64,000 bases of DNA from Gemmatimonadota bacterium (GTDB lineage Bacteria; Gemmatimonadota; Gemmatimonadetes; Gemmatimonadales; Gemmatimonadaceae). The translations under genes and the position numbers were made by a program. The DNA lies in assembly GCA_016704465.1 (NCBI GenBank), contig JADJAD010000009.1, positions 62,001-126,000 of the forward strand, in the 5' to 3' direction. The notes beneath the pieces were generated by a model. The model did no database searches. It was given only the letters and a program-made list of their open reading frames with translations, and was not told where the DNA came from. Below, one piece after another: positions 1 through 9,004 of this stretch; position 1 is the stretch's first letter, and every line of letters begins with the position of its first letter.

Positions 1-149
1 CACGCGGGGCGACGGTCGTGTGGTATCGCAGCTGACGCGACGCGCGTCCGAGGTGATGGAGATCGTGCCGGTCATCGAGCACGTCGTCGTCGGCGGCGGG
101 CCGGCGGCCGACAGCGGCGTGCGGCGGTCGACGCCGTGCACCATCGCCC
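1..149. other. Window edge, possible truncated gene, strand unclear
   Basis: The stretch has strong codon-position GC bias. The plus frame starting at base 2 stays open to a TGA at 194-196, and the complementary minus frame is open too, with an ATG at 144 just 5 bases after the stop of the neighbouring Ig-like gene. I cannot decide between the C-terminus of a plus-strand gene entering from the left and the start of a minus-strand gene leaving the window. I recognise no motif in either translation. Confidence 0.3.
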
Positions 150-1691
150 CTACTGCCTCGCCGCCGTCCAGTTCCCTCCCGTCACGCTCCCGCTGACCAG
201 CAGGTTCGGCGGACAGACGTAGTCCTTGAACGCGATCGTCGCATATGTCCCCTGGGCCGACGTGTTGCTGAGGAAGGTCCCGCCAACCGCGGTGTTGGCG
301 GTGCCGCCGGACGTGGAGAACGAGAAGCTGTTGCCACTGACCAGCGTCAAGGGCGACGCGACGTAGGTGAGTGGACAGGGTGCACCTGGCGGCGTCCCGA
401 CCCCGATGGTCAACGAAGTGATGCGACCGAGGGCGACGGTCAGGGCGACGGTTCGACCGGTGCCGGCCTGGCCGCGCCAGTTCCCGTCGAGCGGGCTCGC
501 ATTGCCGGTGTAGACAAAGCCGCCACCGCTTACGCCGTCGACCGTGGCCAGCGCAGAGGTGACGCCGACCGAGGTGGCGGTGAGCAGGCCGTTCGATGCA
601 TCGATCGCCGCGACTGCGGGATTGGTGCTGCTCCACTGGACCGCACGGCCACCCAGTATCGCCCCGGCGGCGTCGCGCACCGTCGCCGTCATCTGCTGCT
701 TGGCACCGACGGAGAGAAGGAGCGGTGACGGGGAGACGACCACGCTGGCGACGTCGGCGGCGCGCACGACCAGGGTGACGACGACGTCCTGCGGCGATGC
801 GTCGGCATTGGCGCTGACCGGCACCTCGGCGTTGTACGTGCCGGGCACGACGCCCGAGAGTACGGGTTGCAGGACGAGTGTGGCGCTCGGAGTCGCCGAA
901 GTGCTGGAGAGGGTGGACTGCAGCCAGCCGTTGGCGCCGGGACCGTATCGGACCGGCCCCACGGCGATATGCTGCAGCAGGCCGCCGCCGCCGTTGGTGA
1001 TGGCGATGCTCCGCGCTTGAGGGGCTGGCAGTGAGAGCGTCGCGGAGAAGGCGAGGCTGGTCGCGGAAAGCTGCAGGCGAGGCGGCGGCACGACCCGAAT
1101 GGTTGCCTGGCCCGTGCGGCCCTCCGAGCTCGCCACGATCGCCACGGTCGAGTCGGGGGTGAGCGCCGTGACGACGCCATCCGCAGACACGCTGGCGGCA
1201 CTGGGCGTGGACGAGCTCCAGGTGACGATCCGTCCGGCCAAGGCCGCTCCCAGCGCATCGCGGGTCGTCGCGGTCAGCTGCACCGTGCCTCCCTGCATGA
1301 CCGTCGTGGCGGCTGGCGTCACCTCGACGACGGCAACCGGCGCCTCGACCACGACCTCGACCTCCCCGAACACGCCGAGGACCGTGGCGCGCACCGTGGA
1401 CCGGCCGGGGACAAGCGCGGTCGCCAACCCGCTGGCGCCGACCGAGACGATCGTCGGTGCGCTCGACGACCAGGACGCCGTCAGCTGCGCCGTGGTGCAC
1501 CGTTCGGCGAGCGGCGTGGCCGTCAGCGCGACCGAGGCGCCCACACGCAGCGGTGGAGGCGACGGCGCGACCGTGATCGCCGACACCCGGCATGGCGGTG
1601 CCGATGGTTCAGCGGACGAACAGGCGGCGACGAGGGCCAGCGCCCAGAGGCGGGCGCAACCGTGCGCAGGGCGACGACAGGCGGCATGCAT
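150..1691 (-). CDS. Ig-like (Big2) domain surface lipoprotein
   Basis: Secreted lipoprotein, 513 aa. The N-terminus is basic and followed by a hydrophobic stretch ending in the lipobox LVAAC near residue 24, so the mature protein should be lipid-anchored. Two Big2-type bacterial Ig-like repeats follow (about 38-117 and 120-200), each with the usual pattern of 'VTP..' strand, 'VQLTAT' and 'WSSS.P..A.VS..G'. A BACON/Ig-like stretch (about 205-310) and a third Big2 repeat (about 312-395) come next. The C-terminal 110 residues form a Gly/Thr-rich beta region with two cysteines and no family I can name. Big2 repeats are usually adhesive or structural modules of exported proteins. The gene is divergent from the small lipoprotein at 1824, and its exact ligand cannot be inferred. 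Confidence 0.7.
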   Translation of the reverse strand: MHAACRRPAHGCARLWALALVAACSSAEPSAPPCRVSAITVAPSPPPLRVGASVALTATPLAERCTTAQLTASWSSSAPTIVSVGASGLATALVPGRSTVRATVLGVFGEVEVVVEAPVAVVEVTPAATTVMQGGTVQLTATTRDALGAALAGRIVTWSSSTPSAASVSADGVVTALTPDSTVAIVASSEGRTGQATIRVVPPPRLQLSATSLAFSATLSLPAPQARSIAITNGGGGLLQHIAVGPVRYGPGANGWLQSTLSSTSATPSATLVLQPVLSGVVPGTYNAEVPVSANADASPQDVVVTLVVRAADVASVVVSPSPLLLSVGAKQQMTATVRDAAGAILGGRAVQWSSTNPAVAAIDASNGLLTATSVGVTSALATVDGVSGGGFVYTGNASPLDGNWRGQAGTGRTVALTVALGRITSLTIGVGTPPGAPCPLTYVASPLTLVSGNSFSFSTSGGTANTAVGGTFLSNTSAQGTYATIAFKDYVCPPNLLVSGSVTGGNWTAARQ

Positions 1692-1823
1692 GCGCTGGGC
1701 AATCTACCATCGGTCGCCGCGCTGCGGGCGGATGGTCGTTAGGTCGCGACATGACCCCTCTGGGAGATTCGCGTCGCCCCGGCAGCCGTTAGGTTGCTCC
1801 AATCCCATTCGACGGATCGGCTC

Positions 1824-2408
1824 GTGCCCCGACACCGAATCGCCTCACTCGCGCTGCTCGCCGCCCTCGCCACCCTTGCATGCGGGGAGCGTGCACCCGG
1901 AACGTCATCGGCCGACTCGGCCACTGCCGATCGCGTGGCACCGCAATCCACCTCCCCGGTCGCGTGGACAGTTTCCGAGTCGGGGATTGGACCGCTGCGG
2001 GCAGGCATGGACCTCGCGTCGGCAGTGGCGGCCGTACCCGGGACGCTCAGCGCAGCTGCCGGCGTGCCGGACATGGAGTGCCAGTACGCGACCTGGAGCG
2101 ACGCTCCCCAGGGTGTGCGGGTGATGATTGTGGCCGGGGTCGTCGAGCGGGTGGAGATTCACGATCCGTCGATCGCCACCGCCGCAGGGGCACGCGTGGG
2201 TGACGCTGTGGAGCGCATTGAGACCCTGTACGCCGGGCGCGTGCGTCGCACCCCGCACAAGTACACGGACGGATCGTACCTCACCGTGGTCGCGGTTCCT
2301 CCGGCCGATACGCTGCACCGCCTGGTCTTCGAGACCGATGGCACGCGCGTCACGACGTATCGTGCGGGACGCATTCCCGCGGTAGAGTACGTGGAAGGGT
2401 GCGCGTGA
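1824..2408 (+). CDS. Small hypothetical lipoprotein
   Basis: Hypothetical exported lipoprotein of about 194 aa. I place the start at the GTG at 1824 because it gives a normal signal peptide (MPRHR, then a hydrophobic Ala/Leu run ending in LATLAC). The upstream in-frame TTG at 1794 would add ten residues with no signal-like character. After the anchor comes a low-complexity Ser/Ala/Thr linker, then a compact domain beginning SGIGPLRAGM that contains a cysteine (MECQYATW) matched by one at the C-terminus (YVEGCA), possibly a disulfide. The 'G.G.LR.GM' opening resembles small periplasmic proteins of unknown function that follow a lipoprotein linker. It is divergent from the Ig-like lipoprotein and convergent with the serine hydrolase. 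Confidence 0.6.
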   Translation: MPRHRIASLALLAALATLACGERAPGTSSADSATADRVAPQSTSPVAWTVSESGIGPLRAGMDLASAVAAVPGTLSAAAGVPDMECQYATWSDAPQGVRVMIVAGVVERVEIHDPSIATAAGARVGDAVERIETLYAGRVRRTPHKYTDGSYLTVVAVPPADTLHRLVFETDGTRVTTYRAGRIPAVEYVEGCA

Positions 2409-2423
2409 TGCCGCCGGCGCACC

Positions 2424-4067
2424 CTATGGCCGTGCGCGCTCCCGGTCGAAGGCCACGGCGCGCACGCGCCCCGATCCGGCCGTCAATCCCGTGATGCGTC
2501 CATCGCGTCCGCGAACCGCTCGAATCACGTACGTCAGCCCGCTCGACGCGGTGTAGGTGTCACGAGTGATGGGTGTCAGGCGTGCCGGCGGGAACTTCCG
2601 CCGCCGCAGGACGAGTGAGTCGCCGTCGGCAGTGACCTCCCACGTCACATCCACCTCCGGACTGTAGTAGCGACCAACGAGCGCAGAACGTTCGGCCGCG
2701 CTCGGCGTCCACTCACTCACGCGCACGTACGAAGCGGATTCGCCGTTGCTGCTGCGGTGGAGGATGCTGCCATCCGCACCGAGCGTGAGGGAGGCCGGGC
2801 CCGTGCCGAGCAGGTGTCGTCGCGGTGTCCCCGAGTCGCGCAGTCGGGTGGTCTGGGCGCCGACGCGCCATCCGGTTGCCCCGTCCTCGATCACGAGGCG
2901 AGCAGATGCCTCGGCCGCCTCGCTCCAGTACAACCCAGCCGCCGCTTCGAGCGCAGCGGGCGCCACCAGCGCAGCCTGCTGCGGGACGGGGCCCAGCTCG
3001 TCACCGAGCACGGCATCGGCGGTCAGTTCTGCGAGTCGCGTCGGGTTCGCGACGCCCGACGAGTTGCACAGCACCGACACCCCCGAGCCCGTGGCAGGGA
3101 AGTGCAGCAGGTGCGACGAGTAGCCCGGGTCACCACCACTATGTGAGAGCGTGGAAACGCCACGATAGCGACCGCGGGCGATACCGAGGGCGTAGGCCAG
3201 CGTGTCGCCCGAGGTGAGGACGGCCGGCGTCGTGAGCGTAGCGAGTGCCGCGGTGCCGCCGACGAACCCGGAATCGAGCTGCTGCTGCCAGCGTGCCAGG
3301 TCGACCACCGTGGTGAAGAGGCTGGTGGCGCCAACCGTGGAGTAGTTCGGCACCGTCTCCTTCCACTCGCCCGCTCTTCGCGTGTAGCCGCGCGTCCGGG
3401 CCGGGACGATCATGAGATTGTCGTCGTGGAAGTGCGTCTGGCGCATGCCGAGCGGGCGGAAGATCGCCGAGTCGGCGAAGGCGCGCAGCGATTGACCGGT
3501 AACGCGCCGAACGATGGCCCCCGCGAGGGTGAATCCGGTGTTGCTGTAGTTCCACGAGCTGCCGGGCGTGAAGTTCAGCGTGCGCTGCCGATTCACGATC
3601 TCGACCACGTCCTGCTCGGTGATCAGGTCATCGCCCAGACGCCAGCCGGCGGTCATGAGCAGGTTCCACTGGTCGCGGACGCCGCTGGTGTGGGAAAGGA
3701 ACTGCCGGATGGTGATCGGACGGTCGTAGGCGGGAAAGTCCGGCAGGTAGCGCCGCACCTCGTCGTCCAGGGAAAGCTTGCCGGCCTGGGCCAGCAGGAC
3801 GAGGCTCATCGCCGTGAACTGCTTGGACACGGAGGCGACGTGAAAGACCGACGTCGGCGAAATCGCCAGCCCCTGCGAGAGGTCGGACATGCCGAAGCCC
3901 CGGGCGAGCACGAGCCTGCCCCGCTGCACCACGCTGACGGCGCAGCCCGGGCGATCCGTGCCCCGCTGCTCGGCGAAGACGGAATCCAGCCCTGCGGCAG
4001 TTCCCTGCGCGCCGAGGGAAGACGTGAGAAGGACAGGGAGGATGACGAGGGAAAGCAGGGGGCGCAT
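2424..4067 (-). CDS. Beta-lactamase-family serine hydrolase
   Basis: Exported member of the beta-lactamase/transpeptidase-like family (PF00144: class C beta-lactamases, D-peptidases and esterases), about 547 aa. The start is the ATG at 4067, preceded by an AGGAG ribosome site; it gives a clear signal peptide ending near LGAQ. The catalytic SxxK is SVSK (about residues 79-82), the second motif is YSN (about 174-176), and HSGGDPGYSSH is a candidate for the third motif. The roughly 150 residues after the catalytic domain form a beta-rich tail like those of PF00144 proteins with a lipocalin-like extension. It lies 20 bases downstream of the DacB-type carboxypeptidase on the same strand, which suggests an envelope or peptidoglycan role. 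The substrate is unknown, and calling it a true beta-lactamase would be over-interpretation. Confidence 0.85.
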   Translation of the reverse strand: MRPLLSLVILPVLLTSSLGAQGTAAGLDSVFAEQRGTDRPGCAVSVVQRGRLVLARGFGMSDLSQGLAISPTSVFHVASVSKQFTAMSLVLLAQAGKLSLDDEVRRYLPDFPAYDRPITIRQFLSHTSGVRDQWNLLMTAGWRLGDDLITEQDVVEIVNRQRTLNFTPGSSWNYSNTGFTLAGAIVRRVTGQSLRAFADSAIFRPLGMRQTHFHDDNLMIVPARTRGYTRRAGEWKETVPNYSTVGATSLFTTVVDLARWQQQLDSGFVGGTAALATLTTPAVLTSGDTLAYALGIARGRYRGVSTLSHSGGDPGYSSHLLHFPATGSGVSVLCNSSGVANPTRLAELTADAVLGDELGPVPQQAALVAPAALEAAAGLYWSEAAEASARLVIEDGATGWRVGAQTTRLRDSGTPRRHLLGTGPASLTLGADGSILHRSSNGESASYVRVSEWTPSAAERSALVGRYYSPEVDVTWEVTADGDSLVLRRRKFPPARLTPITRDTYTASSGLTYVIRAVRGRDGRITGLTAGSGRVRAVAFDRERARP

Positions 4068-4087
4068 GCGGTCGTCTCCTGCCCTGA

Positions 4088-5656
4088 CTAGTAGTCCCAC
4101 GCCGCTGCCGCGACTTCGCCTAACGCCTGCCCCACGACGCGCGTGGTCTCGTCAGGCGCCAGCGACACGGCGACGTTGTTGGCATAGACCACGACGATGA
4201 GGTTCTTCCCGCTCGCCGTCGTCATGTAGCCGGCCAATCCCTTTCCCGTCACCAGCAGCAGCCGATTGAGTGGGTCGCCGACGGCATAGGTCCCGGTCTT
4301 CGCGAAGACGCGACCCGCCGCGGGCGACTGTGGCTGGATGTTGGACAAGGTGCCATCGCGCCCGAGTATGGGGAGCGCGGCCCGGAACTTCGGGAAGTCA
4401 TGGCGCTTGGACATCATGCGCAGGTAGCTGACCATGAACGCGGGGGTGAAGTGCGCATCACCCCCGGCGCCGTCGCCCTGCTGCGCCCCCCTGGTGTCGA
4501 GGCCTTCGCGCTGCAGCCACTCGCGCTCCACGTCGAAGCCGGTCTCACCAGGCGCCTTCGCGAACAACGCGCCCATGAGCATGGGCATCGCCGAGGCGTG
4601 CATGTTCTGGCTCACCTTGAGGATCACCTTGACCATCTCGCTTGCGGGCGCCGAGATGTGCTCCGCCACGACGTTGCCGCCGACGTAGTGGCGCGCCAAC
4701 TCTGCAAGGTCGATCACCGCCCCGGCAGGCGCCGCGTTGGCCGCGACCCCGCGCGACCGCAGCGCCTCGGCGAAGGTGACGGCGGCAAATCGGGACGGAA
4801 CCGGGACCGGATAGGCGTAGAGTCGCTCCGGCATGGCGGCCGGGTACGTTCCCGTCACGGTCACGGTGACGACGCCGTCGCTGTCGGTCGTTCCCGGATC
4901 GGTGTCGATGGTCGGTTCGCCCGCCGCCGCACTGGTGGTTGCCCGATTCACGAAGCGCACGTAACTGTTAGGCGGAGACACGGTGAGGCGGACGGGGGCA
5001 CCCACGGCCGTGCCGGGCGCGATGGTGACGTCGAGCACGTTGTCGTTGACCGAGATCGGCGAGACGACGACCCCGCTTCCCAGTTCGCGCGTCCCCTCGG
5101 CAAAGAGCGAGGCATCGACGATCACGCGCCCGGTCACACGCTTGACCCCCTTCTCGGCCACCTGCGCCGCCATGGTCTTGAGGACGATCAGCGGATCGCC
5201 GGGGACCGCCTTGGTGTCCGGGGCGCCGCCGTACGAGTGGTCATGATTCTCGAAGGCGAGCGAGCCATCCGGCTGCCGCCGCTGTGAGAGGTTCGGGTCG
5301 CCGCTGGCGACGAGCACGAGGTCCCCACGCAGCGTTCCATCGCTCTCCACCGGGCCGGTGCGGTACACGTGGGTGCGAAACCGGTGATCGGCACCGAGCT
5401 TCGCGAGCGCTGTTCCCGCCGACAGCAGCTTCGTGGTCGAGCCCGGGACGAACAGCTTCTCCTCGTTGAGCGCATAGATCGGCCGCCCGGCGTCGAGGTC
5501 GAAGACCTCGATCCCCCACATCGCGTGCTTGAACTCCGGGCGGTTGATGATCCGGTCGATCCGGGACGCCAGGGCGGGATCGTTCTGGGCGCGCAGGGCG
5601 GACGGGAGTGAGACCAGGGCGAGGGTGCCGAGGGCGAACGCTGCGAGTCGACGCAT
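4088..5656 (-). CDS. dacB: D-alanyl-D-alanine carboxypeptidase/endopeptidase (PBP4 type, peptidase S13)
   Basis: Low-molecular-mass penicillin-binding protein that trims or cleaves peptidoglycan peptides in the periplasm. The 522-aa length is normal for the S13 (DacB/PBP4) family. The ATG at 5656 follows a CAGGAG ribosome site and opens a signal peptide ending at LRAQ. The three active-site motifs are visible: SxxK as STTK (residues 73-76) followed by LLSAGTAL, SxN as SQN in the segment VSQNMHASAMPML, and KTG in KTGTYAVGD near residue 455. Between the first two motifs lies the large insertion domain typical of PBP4, with the phrase TGRVIVDASLF. It probably forms a two-gene unit with the downstream serine hydrolase. 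Confidence 0.92.
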   Translation of the reverse strand: MRRLAAFALGTLALVSLPSALRAQNDPALASRIDRIINRPEFKHAMWGIEVFDLDAGRPIYALNEEKLFVPGSTTKLLSAGTALAKLGADHRFRTHVYRTGPVESDGTLRGDLVLVASGDPNLSQRRQPDGSLAFENHDHSYGGAPDTKAVPGDPLIVLKTMAAQVAEKGVKRVTGRVIVDASLFAEGTRELGSGVVVSPISVNDNVLDVTIAPGTAVGAPVRLTVSPPNSYVRFVNRATTSAAAGEPTIDTDPGTTDSDGVVTVTVTGTYPAAMPERLYAYPVPVPSRFAAVTFAEALRSRGVAANAAPAGAVIDLAELARHYVGGNVVAEHISAPASEMVKVILKVSQNMHASAMPMLMGALFAKAPGETGFDVEREWLQREGLDTRGAQQGDGAGGDAHFTPAFMVSYLRMMSKRHDFPKFRAALPILGRDGTLSNIQPQSPAAGRVFAKTGTYAVGDPLNRLLLVTGKGLAGYMTTASGKNLIVVVYANNVAVSLAPDETTRVVGQALGEVAAAAWDY

Positions 5657-5706
5657 GGAGCAGCTCCTGAGGGCGCCCGCGGGGCGGGGGAGGGGCGAGC
5701 GATGGC

Positions 5707-5736
5707 GCGGCTGCGCGGGGGCAACCGCGCAGCCGC
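5707..5736. repeat. 12-bp perfect hairpin in the dacB upstream spacer
   Basis: The arms are GCGGCTGCGCGG (5707-5718) and its exact complement (5725-5736), with a 6-base loop. The hairpin sits in the 204-base spacer between the amidohydrolase stop and the dacB start. It has no T-tract on either strand, so it could be a factor-assisted terminator of the amidohydrolase or a structure in the dacB leader. An AT-rich islet at about 5752-5771 in the same spacer is the likeliest place for the dacB promoter, but I see no convincing -35/-10 pair. Confidence 0.45.
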
Positions 5737-5860
5737 TGGAGTCATGTCGGCAATAATGTATGCAATTGTGGACGGTGCAGGACTCCCCAGGCGTGGGGCG
5801 CTGGAACCAGCGTCTCGCGCTGGCTGGGTCGACGAATGCGCGCCGGGCAACGCGCCGACT

Positions 5861-7069
5861 TCAGCGCGGCCACCCGCCCTGCGGAAGTCCGCCCGTGATC
5901 CTGAGCGCGTTGGCGAAGTAGACCTTCTTCAGCACGGCGTCGGGCAGGTCGATGCCGTACAGCTTCCAGGAGGCGTGATAGTCCCGGTAGTAATCGAAAT
6001 AGTCGTCCCGTGTCTCGAAGACTCGCCAGTAGTACGGGTACTCCTCGGGCTGGTACGAGTCCTTCCCGAACAGGATGCGGTCCTGGTACTTCACGAAGAA
6101 GTCGTGCGCGGCGCGCGGTTGGCGCCCGATGTCGTACAGGACCGCTCCGACTTCGGCGTGCACGTTCGGCATGGCGTCCATCATCCTGGCCAACCGTCCG
6201 AGATCGCTCGCATGCCACCCCAGGTGGGCGATCACGAAGGTCGTCTTCGGGTGTCGCTTCAGCAGGTTGTCGCGTTCCGTCATGAGCTGCTCGAAGCTCG
6301 GGAACTGGTCCGACGGATAGCGACGGCCGGGAAACAGGGCGAGTTCGAGCCAGCGCTCATTCTCGAAATCGAGCGTCTGCCAGAACTCCTGCGGGTCGGC
6401 GGTATGGATGAAGACGGGGAGGTTCAGCCGCGCGGCCGCGTCCCAGATCGGGGCAAGCGCCGGATCGTCGATCTGGAGCCGCGAGCCATCGGGCTTCTTC
6501 GTGGACAGGCCGAGCCCCTTGCCGATCTCCCCGATTCCGACGGCGCCGGCCGCCACGTCGGCTTCCAGCTGCGCCACGGCCCGCTGCGCCCAGCCGGGTC
6601 CGACATCGCGAAAGTTGATCCCGGCGAGTATGCGGACGCGGTCCTTCATCTTGGGAGAGTTCCGGACGAGCTCGACCTGCCGCTTCAGCGATTCGCCGGA
6701 CGCATTGTTGGCGGCGACGATGATGCGCACGTTCAACCGATCCAGATCGGCTCCGAGCTGTTCCAGCCCCTCGGCAGAGTTGAGCTGCGCGTTCGGATGG
6801 CCATGAAAGTCGATGGCGGGGAACTTCGCCGTCGGCACGAGGTGCTCGGGAGCGATCAGCGTCGAGCGCGGCCGATAGTCCAGGATGCTCGGCGGCGGTA
6901 GTGTCGGCTCCTGGCAGTTCCGGGGGCGCACTTCGGTCATGCCCGGAGGGCACTGCTCGGAATCCTTGATGGTCGCGCTGCGATTGCTCCCCCCCCGTTG
7001 CTGGGCCGGAAGGGTGGTCGAAAGTGCGACGGACGCGAGCAGTCCAGCGAGTACGACGGAAATACGCAT
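5861..7069 (-). CDS. Exported amidohydrolase (amidohydrolase_2 family)
   Basis: Metal-dependent hydrolase of the amidohydrolase superfamily (PF04909 type), about 402 aa, predicted to be exported. I chose the ATG at 7069 because it starts a signal peptide (MRISVVLAGLL... LPAQ); the frame stays open 86 codons further upstream, but that segment is not signal-like. Metal-ligand candidates appear in order: FHGHPN (HxH after the first strand), FIHTADP, VIAHLGWHASDL, and a C-terminal Asp in LFGKDSY. The family includes decarboxylases and lactonases acting on small carboxylated rings, and the substrate here cannot be read from sequence. The neighbours (polymer-forming membrane protein upstream, dacB downstream) give no pathway clue. 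Confidence 0.8.
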   Translation of the reverse strand: MRISVVLAGLLASVALSTTLPAQQRGGSNRSATIKDSEQCPPGMTEVRPRNCQEPTLPPPSILDYRPRSTLIAPEHLVPTAKFPAIDFHGHPNAQLNSAEGLEQLGADLDRLNVRIIVAANNASGESLKRQVELVRNSPKMKDRVRILAGINFRDVGPGWAQRAVAQLEADVAAGAVGIGEIGKGLGLSTKKPDGSRLQIDDPALAPIWDAAARLNLPVFIHTADPQEFWQTLDFENERWLELALFPGRRYPSDQFPSFEQLMTERDNLLKRHPKTTFVIAHLGWHASDLGRLARMMDAMPNVHAEVGAVLYDIGRQPRAAHDFFVKYQDRILFGKDSYQPEEYPYYWRVFETRDDYFDYYRDYHASWKLYGIDLPDAVLKKVYFANALRITGGLPQGGWPR

Positions 7070-7169
7070 GATGACTCCGGGCAGCGGGTGACGTAATCTG
7101 CACACCGAGACGCCCCGAGCGTAGCGCGGAGGCGGATCGTTCCTTCGGCCGGGCGGGTTGGCGACCGGA

Positions 7170-8363
7170 CTACAGCCCGCGTCCGCTGGTTCCCGCGTCT
7201 GCCTTGGCTGCCACGACGGGGCGTCGCGCCGCGACGACTCCCGTGACGGGGGTCGGAGTCTGCCAGCTTGCAGCGCCGAGGGCCGGTGCCGCCGCCTGAA
7301 TGACCGTCGCGTCGCGTCGCGTTCCACCGCGCGAGAGCAGGGCGGCGCCGAATCCGGCCGTCACTGCAACGTACGTCACGAGAATGGCGACGAGTCGCAG
7401 GATCGTCCCGGCGGCCGGTACGAAACCGAGGGCGGCGGCGACGAGCCAGATCCCCATGTACAGGCTGACGCCAACAACGACGGAACGGAGCGCCCCCCCA
7501 CGCGCGCTCAAGCGCTGCGCTGAGCGCGAGCCGAGACCGCCACCGGTGAGCTTGGCAACGGCGATGAAGCCGAGTGTTGCCAGCCCGGCCACCGCCAGGA
7601 CGAACGCCACCATGGCGAACGGAATCAGGAGGGCGCCGATGATGGTGATCGCCAGCCCGACAATGAGCAGCAGCATCGCGGGAATTACCCCCAGCTCGCC
7701 CGCGATCCCGACGAAGAACGACCGCCAGAACGACTCCTGCAGGACGTCCACGACGCCATCCAGGTAGTTGCTGGCGAAGACGAGGACGCCGAGTCCGATC
7801 AGCAGCATGACGGCGAACCACCCGAGGGCGAGCTGCAGGGGGGAACGCGACGTCGGGGCGACGCCCTCGTCGCCGCGGAAGGTGGAGCGCAGGCTCTCGC
7901 CCCACAGGCCGGTCAGGGAACGCATCGCGCCACCGATCGTTCCGCCATCGAGTGTCACCGCCCCGAATGCGGCGATAGCGTCGCCCGTTATCCGGCCACC
8001 GTCATGCACGACGACGTCGCCGGCAATCGCGACCGCCGACCCGACGATGGTGCCACGAACGTCAAGATCTCCCCCTGCGACCACGATCGGCCCCTGGACC
8101 GTGGTGCCCGCCGGAACGACGCGCCCACCAAGGGTCAGGCTGTCTGAGAGAGGGCGCGCCGCCGTCGTACCCGTCGGCGCAACGCGGCTCGAGTCGGGCG
8201 CCTGACCGGCTGCCTGACCGGCTGCTTGCGGAGCAGCGGCGATGGACGCAGCGGCGACGCCGGACGTGGACTCGGGGCGGACCTGCGCCAGCAGTGCTAC
8301 TGGGCAGAGCGCCGCCAGCACGAGGGAACGCAATCCGACTGGGCGCGGAACTCGCAGGCGCAC
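7170..8363 (-). CDS. Polymer-forming (bactofilin-like) polytopic membrane protein
   Basis: Envelope protein of about 397 aa with two parts. After a signal-like hydrophobic stretch and a linker, residues about 85-165 carry short beta-helix repeats rich in Gly, Val and Asp (GGRVVPAGTTVQGPIVVAGG, then GDVVVHDGGRITGD) like those of bactofilin/polymer-forming domains. The second half has about five or six hydrophobic segments, ending in a Gly/Ala-rich tail. I place the start at the GTG at 8363, which follows GGAGAGG and lies one base after the stop of the anti-sigma gene, so translation is probably coupled. Its place directly behind a sigma/anti-sigma pair suggests that it is part of, or controlled by, that envelope signalling unit. 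Confidence 0.7.
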   Translation of the reverse strand: MRLRVPRPVGLRSLVLAALCPVALLAQVRPESTSGVAAASIAAAPQAAGQAAGQAPDSSRVAPTGTTAARPLSDSLTLGGRVVPAGTTVQGPIVVAGGDLDVRGTIVGSAVAIAGDVVVHDGGRITGDAIAAFGAVTLDGGTIGGAMRSLTGLWGESLRSTFRGDEGVAPTSRSPLQLALGWFAVMLLIGLGVLVFASNYLDGVVDVLQESFWRSFFVGIAGELGVIPAMLLLIVGLAITIIGALLIPFAMVAFVLAVAGLATLGFIAVAKLTGGGLGSRSAQRLSARGGALRSVVVGVSLYMGIWLVAAALGFVPAAGTILRLVAILVTYVAVTAGFGAALLSRGGTRRDATVIQAAAPALGAASWQTPTPVTGVVAARRPVVAAKADAGTSGRGL

Positions 8364-8364
8364 G

Positions 8365-8955
8365 CTACCCTCTCCGGCCACGAGGGGCCGAGGCCAGCGA
8401 CTTGAGGCCGAAGGCGGTCCCGAAGACCGCGAGGGCCAAGACGGCCACCGCGACGCCGACGCCGAGCAGACCATTGGAGGCGACGGTGGTCGCGGCTCCC
8501 TGCCCGACCGCGGAGACCACGGCGTCGTTGACCCCGCCGGCCACCGCTTCTCGCATGCGCTGCCCCAGGAGGGCCGCGAGGAACAACACGGCATCGGCGC
8601 GGTGCGCGAGCCAGACGGTGAGAACCGACATCGTGACCGCCATCACACCGGCGGTTCCGAAGACGAACGTGCGTCCGCCCTGCGTGCGTGGCAGCGCTCG
8701 GGCCACCCGGTCGCGCAGGGTCACGTGCCAGGGCTCGAAGATCTGCACCTGCGCCATGACCCGATCGGCCAGACGCGGCGACGGGGCGAAGTGGGGCAGG
8801 GTCTCGAGGGCGGCGGCAACCTCGCGCTGCGCCTCGTACTCGGCACGACAGCCCGCACACTGCGCCACGTGCGCCTTGAGCGGGTTCACGCCGAACCCCT
8901 CCTCGCCGTCGAGGAGCAGGTCGATTTCTTCCGGGAGTAGATGCCGATGATCCAA
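8365..8955 (-). CDS. Zinc-finger anti-sigma factor with membrane anchor
   Basis: Putative anti-sigma factor, 196 aa. The N-terminal cytoplasmic domain carries the anti-sigma zinc-binding signature H29-x3-C33-x2-C36 (HVAQCAGC), preceded by the helix EEIDLLLDGEEG that normally contacts the sigma factor. After an amphipathic linker (about 45-90) there are two or three hydrophobic segments, including one near the C-terminus (LLGVGVAVAVLALAVFGTAF). It follows the ECF sigma gene by about 50 bases and is coupled by a 1-base spacing to the membrane protein downstream. In ECF systems such pairs hold the sigma factor at the membrane until an envelope signal releases it; the signal is unknown here. Confidence 0.82.
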   Translation of the reverse strand: MDHRHLLPEEIDLLLDGEEGFGVNPLKAHVAQCAGCRAEYEAQREVAAALETLPHFAPSPRLADRVMAQVQIFEPWHVTLRDRVARALPRTQGGRTFVFGTAGVMAVTMSVLTVWLAHRADAVLFLAALLGQRMREAVAGGVNDAVVSAVGQGAATTVASNGLLGVGVAVAVLALAVFGTAFGLKSLASAPRGRRG

Positions 8956-9004
8956 GGGAAAGCCTCCGATGGTGCCTACGCCGCGACGCGCGCGGTGGTT
9001 TCAG